Source of the DNA: Flaccisagitta enflata
Taxonomy: Eukaryota; Chaetognatha; Sagittoidea; Aphragmophora
DNA length: 64,000 nucleotides
NCBI GenBank assembly: GCA_965153355.1
Contig: OZ231128.1
Coordinates: 20,894,001 to 20,958,000, forward strand
Reading direction: 5' to 3'
Position 1 is the stretch's first letter; the number at the start of each line of letters is the position of its first letter. Shown here piece after piece: positions 37,801 to 43,800 of this stretch. Made by a program: the position numbers and the translations under genes. The notes beneath the pieces were generated by a model. The model was not told the DNA's origin, made no database searches, and saw only the letters and a program-made list of their open reading frames with translations.

Positions 37801-40800
37801 CCTTCATTTAAGCTCTTGCAGCGGTTTCATTATGAACTGATGTTTGCCTTGCATTTTATCATTCCTTTTCCTTTCATAATTAATTATCAAGTTTTAGGGA
37901 TGATATCCTTCGGATAATATCTCAGCCAAACATGAAACACCAACCTGCGTGGTAAGAAATGCGGGGCTCATAAGCAGCGCAGAGATGGCAGTGAGAGTTT
38001 TTCCCGTTTCTCCCCAAGCGACCACTAAAGAGACGAGACAGGCGCAAGCGAGAGACGAGAGAGAATCGGTGACTTTGGTGGTGGAGTTGGAAGCGCCAGC
38101 GCCGCCGACCACCACCGAAGGAGCCACAGGAGGGAAAGATGAGGAGGAGGAGCATGAGGAAGAGGAAGGAGGAGAAGGCGAACCAGGCCCACCGATTACG
38201 CAACTGAAATTTAGCGGGAGAGATTTTAGATTCGCTCGTGTGAATGGTTATACAACCGTCTTCGACTTTATCCAAGATCATTTTACTTACGTTATATACA
38301 TTTTTTTTTATATAAGCACCTCGTTTATAAGCACGCCCAGCCTCAGATATTGGGAAAATTTAAGCACATTGCTAAGCACGCTCCAGGCTGAGATTTCCGA
38401 TTTGAAAAAAAAAATGTTGGTGATCTTATAAAAGTATGCCAATTTTTAGACATTTTTGCTTGGAATTTCACAAAAATCAATAAAAACTTTGATAGAAATT
38501 GAAATTATCAATAATATCAATTTGTCAGTACATTCAGAATTTTGATACTGATAGAAATAATTGAATTTCTAACAATATTTAAGAATATTATTGCTTTGAT
38601 ACTATTGTTAAAAAGAATTCATTGCTGTTAAAAGGATGATACGATTTTTTTTTTATAAGAGACCAGTTTATAAGAGACATGAGCCTGAGATTTGCCAAAA
38701 TTTTAAGAACAAAATAAGAAACAGCCCAGGCTGAGATTTAGTCTTGGCTATTTTCAAACAAACTTTTTTTTTAGTTTTTTATATAAAACATAAATTGTAT
38801 TCAAATTTTTCAGAAATGTAAGTTTTTTATCATTAAAAATGACTTCTTTTTCTAATTTGCTTATGAAATCATGCATCTAAGAAAAAGAAATCATGATGAT
38901 TATAAAGTTTAAGATACAATTATTATAGATAAGGTATTTTTATACAATTTATATATTTGTAAACATCGAAGAAATTAAGAACACTTTAAGAGAATTTCAG
39001 GCTGAAAACAGCTGAAAAATTAAGAACACCCAGGCTGATTTCAAAAAAGTTGTCTCTTATAAAAAAAAAAAGATACTAATCTCATCCCATTGTTTATATG
39101 AAAATAAAACAACATCAGTGAGAGATACTGTATATTTTTTTATGCAAAATACATTCATTATTATATTCTATACTATATTTTATTATAAACTATAGAATAC
39201 TCTATGCTAAACTGTTTTTTATACCTTACTGTATACTTTGTTCTATACTGAATAGGATAATTACTTACTGATCAATGATAAGCACGCATTTAAGCACATT
39301 TCAGCCTCGAAAATGAGATTTTGCTAAGCACGCTCAGCCTCAGCCAAAAAATGTGCGTGCTTATAAAAAAAAAAAGTGTATATATATTTATATTTGATAG
39401 TTTCTCCCTTAGCTTGATCAATTATTATAGTGTATATTATACACGCGCGTACCTAGTTGGGTGATGTGGAATAGAGGTAGAAGAACAAGAGGCGACTAGT
39501 CTTGGGGCTTGATGTCCATGATGCACGCCGCTGTTGGCGTCGATCTTTGATCCAGCGCCATTGATGCCACCGACGCCGCCGCCATTGGACGCCGCCCGGG
39601 TGGAGATTTCCAATAGCAATTGGAATAAAGAATCCGTCACGGAATACGGCTCCTCTTTCAACGCTTCCGGGCGTTGACCCTGTGTTGTGGAGTGCGTGTT
39701 AAAGAGTGCGGAGTACGTGTTGTGTGTGAGAGTGAGTGAGCGAGAGTGTGTGAGAGTGTGAGTTTGAGTGCGCGAGTGAGTGAGTGAGTGCATGTGTAGA
39801 GTGTTAGTTTTGCGTGTGTGTGTATTTTGTTAAGGTATTGAGTGTGTGATGTGCATTGGTTTTCGACAGTCAAGTAAAGTGTGCATGTTGTAAACGTGTA
39901 TTTCGAGCGTGAGAGGAAAAAGCGAATAACTTTGAGTTCGTTAACTATTGGCTTTCATATTCTCGGCAGATTTTCAGTTGCGTATATGCGACTGGCAGCT
40001 GCGGTGTTTATTGGTTGGTCGGTTGGTAAGACAATAAGCCCGCCGGTGACACTCCTGAATTGCTGAAGGTTGTTAAACTTTCTGCTCCGACCTAGCCACT
40101 TGGGACACTTAGGGTTGTCTGTTTTCTCGGTTTTTAGATGCGTCCACGCATATCTATAAGAGGCTTTGTCCGTCCGTCGGTCCGTCCGTCCGTCCGTCGG
40201 TCCGTCCGTCGGTCCATCCGTCGGTCCGTAACACACGAGTCGAAATTGGTTCAAACTCAAGTAAATCACCTAAAATGTTAACTTATTGCATCATTCCACA
40301 TGACTGATGCAATATTGCATCATTCCACATGACTGATGCAATATTGCATCATTCTTAACGAGCTAAGCCGCATGTGGACGCATCGTTGTACCCCCGGGGT
40401 ACTTGTTGCACCTCTTGTTTCCTCCAAGTCATGGGAACGCGAGTCTTACGTCTTTAGACCACTTTTCGTATCGTCGCTCGGTCCGTCAGAATGTTTTTAT
40501 TAATAGTCTCAACCCCAACCCAACCGTCCGTGATTGACAGGATCGTCAAAGTTGATGTATAAATGTTCGAGAGGATGTACCGATCGCCTCATCGTGATTC
40601 GGTGATCGGGTAGAGCCTTCGATATGCTTTTGCTCTTTTGAATTCAAACGCCGGAGCTACAGCAGCTTCTGCGTCCAGTTTAGAGAGCTTTACCGAATGT
40701 TGCCGGTCCATTACAGTCTCAATGATAATATAATGAGAGGGGCAGCAAAATCGCTAGCACCCCAACCCACAGCTTGGATGGACAATGTTACAGGGAAAAC

Positions 40801-43800
40801 TGAGGTACTGGCTAATAGCTTATCCCAATACTATTCCCGCCATCGAGGCGTTTTTCGAATTTCCTCATAGTTCCAAAGATATTGGTCATAAATTAGCAAA
40901 ATCAACACCTCAGAAAATGGCAGATTTTCATCCTAAAAAGGGCTGTATCTTGAAAACTACGTTGAAATTAAGAAATCGCCTCGATGGCGGGAATTGAATT
41001 GGGACCAGTTGTTGGGCGCCACCTTTATTGTCCGTGTGGTAGTAACCATTTGAGCTGCAGGTAGGGTTGCTAGCGATTTTGGCTGCCCCTCTCACTGTTA
41101 TGTCATTGGTTCTGTAGATGGAGTGATACCATGATCAACTGGCATAGTAGATGGGCTGTAAAATATTCCCCTTTGTCCTTTTGCCCTGTAAGGCCTGTAA
41201 GGCCTCTTGGGCTTCTTTGCATTGTCCACTTGGATTTTTTGGGCAGCGGCCCCAAACGGGACGAAGTCCTGTAGAACAGGGGACTTTCATTCATTTGTTT
41301 GTTCGTCCTTCTGTTCGTTCATCCCCCAGGCCCTCTCAGGCCTGACATTTACTCTCTCAGGCCTGAAACCTATCAGGCCCTAAATCTGCCCTCTCAGGCC
41401 TGAAAAGGCCCTCAGGCCTTGAATCTGCCCTCTCAGGCCTTATATATGCCCTCTCAGATTCAAGGCCTGAGAGAGCAGATTTCAGGCCTGAGAGGGCCTG
41501 GGGGGGACAGACAGACAGACGGATGGAAGGACAGATGGACGGACGAACTAAAGTCTCTGCCTCTCATTCCGATTTACAACCATGCAAAGCAGGGCAACGG
41601 GTATCGCTGACCACATATTGACCTTGGGCGACCTGTTGCCCTTTAAGGCCTCTTGGGCTTCTTTGCATTGTCCCTTTGGGTTTTTTGCAGGCGTGCATAA
41701 TGTTGACTATTCCCCCCCCCCCCCCCCGTGGAGATGGGGAAGAAATTCAAAAGCTTGAAAAAAAAATTTAAAGATCAACTTTTTCGGTTATACCAAAAGG
41801 TAAAATGTAGTTACTACAACACAATTCAACACTATTATATTAAAACCTAAAATATACTGTTTTATAGCTTTGAAGGTAAAAAAAATCAAAGATTTTGAAT
41901 CGCGACGCGACGTGTCACGGAGAAAAAAATCAAATGCAGGGGGGAATAAAATCAAAAGCCAAAAGCCAAAATCAATTTTATACACCCCTGGTTTTTGGGC
42001 AGCGGCCCCAAAGGGGTCGATGATCTATGGTTTCACACATATGGGGAATTTTCTCCTCCTCTTCCTTCTCCTCCTTCATACTCCCCTCAAAGCCCAGTCT
42101 CAAGGCCCAAATCCTAGCCTCAAGGCCCAAATCCTAGCCTGGGGGCCCAGATTCCAGCCTTGAGGCCAAAATCTCAACCTCGAGGTCCAAATCCCAGCTT
42201 AAGAGGGCAAGGTCCAAGCCTCCAGGCTAGGATTTGGGCCTTGAGGCTGGGCTCTGAGGGGGGTACGAAGAAGGAGGAGAAAATTCCCCATATGTGTGAC
42301 CATAGGTCATCGACCCCTTCAGGGCCGCTGCCCTGCTCCCCCCTTCAACCTCAAGCCTAAACTACTTAAGCAGGGCACGGGTACCCCTGACCATTAACGC
42401 TTTTGCGACTATTTGCCCTATAAGGCCTCTTTGAGCTTCTTTGGGTCTTTGTCCCTTTGGGCCTCTTGGGCTTCTTTGGGTCTGTCCCTTTGGGCCTTTT
42501 GGACCTCTTGGGCTTCTTTGGGTCTTTGTCCTCTTGGGCCTCTTGGGCTTCTTTGGGTCTTTGTTCCTTTGGGCCTCTTGGACTTCTTTAGGTCTTTGTC
42601 CCTTTGGTTTTCTTGGGCTTCTTTGGGTCTTCGTCCCTTTGGTTTTCTTGGGCTTCTTTGAGTCTTTGTCCCTTTGGTTTTCTTTGGCTTCTTTGAGTCT
42701 TTGTCCCTTTGGTTTTCTTGGGCTTCTTTCAGGGGTACGAAAGCTAAAAAATTTTTAACTTTTTAACTTTTTAACCTTTTTTTTAAAAGTTGTAAAAAGT
42801 TAAAAAAGGTTAAAAAAGGTTAAAAAGTTAAAAGATGTTAAAAAAAGTTAAAAAATATTAAAAAATTAAAAAACAAAATAGTTAAAAAGTTAAAAAATGT
42901 TAAAAAATTAAAAAAGGCTAAAAAAAGTTAAAAAATATTAAAAAACTGCAGTGGGCAATAAAAAAAGCACTGACTAAAAACCATGGGCTATTAAAGTTTT
43001 TTAACTTTTTAATTTTTAACTTTTTAACTTTTTAACTAGATTTTTTAACTTTTTAACCTGGTTTTTAACTTTTTAACTTTTTTTAATTTTTTAACTTTTT
43101 TTAACTTTTTTTAACATTTTGTAACTTTTTTTAACTTTTTTTAACCTTTTTTAACTTTTTTTAACTTTTTAACCTTTTTTAACTTTTTTTAACTTTACTT
43201 TAAAAGTTGTAAAAAGTTAAAAAAAGTTAAAAACTGTTTAGCTTTCGTACCCCTGTTCTTTGGGTCTTTGTCCCTTTGGGCCTCTTGGGCTTCTTTGGGT
43301 CTTAGTCCCTTTGGGCCACCTGACTTCTTTGCTTTGTCCCTATGGGGTAATTTCAGGAGAAACCAACCAAATCATAAAACCCTCAAATCATAGATTTTGC
43401 TTATTTTTGGTGTACAGGTGCGCCCTGGGAAGTGATTTACAGATCCTGAATCTTTTCGTCTTACGACCAATATTTTACATTTTACGGCCATTTGAAATTT
43501 TGGGAAATTTTGGGAATTTTGCAATGCTGGAAAGGTCATAACTCCAATAGTATTTTTAGGAAAGAGGTGATCTTAGTATCAATCTAATAGGTTTAACCTT
43601 GAGAATCTAATGGAGCAAAATTTTTTTTTGAAAGAAGTTGATATGATAGTATTTTTGCCTATGCGGGGCCATTTTGGGTACCCCTAGGTACCTAGTACGA
43701 AGAAATTTGGTGAAAAAATGGTTGGAAAAAATTCTGGCCCTTTTTCTCAAAGATACTGAAATAAAGGGTCAAAGTCGAGTCTTTTGAATCCTGGCTCCTG

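Noticed and set aside
42413-42758. Leu/Phe/Gly-rich ORFs resembling membrane proteins
   Set aside because: Frames of the 35-bp minisatellite.
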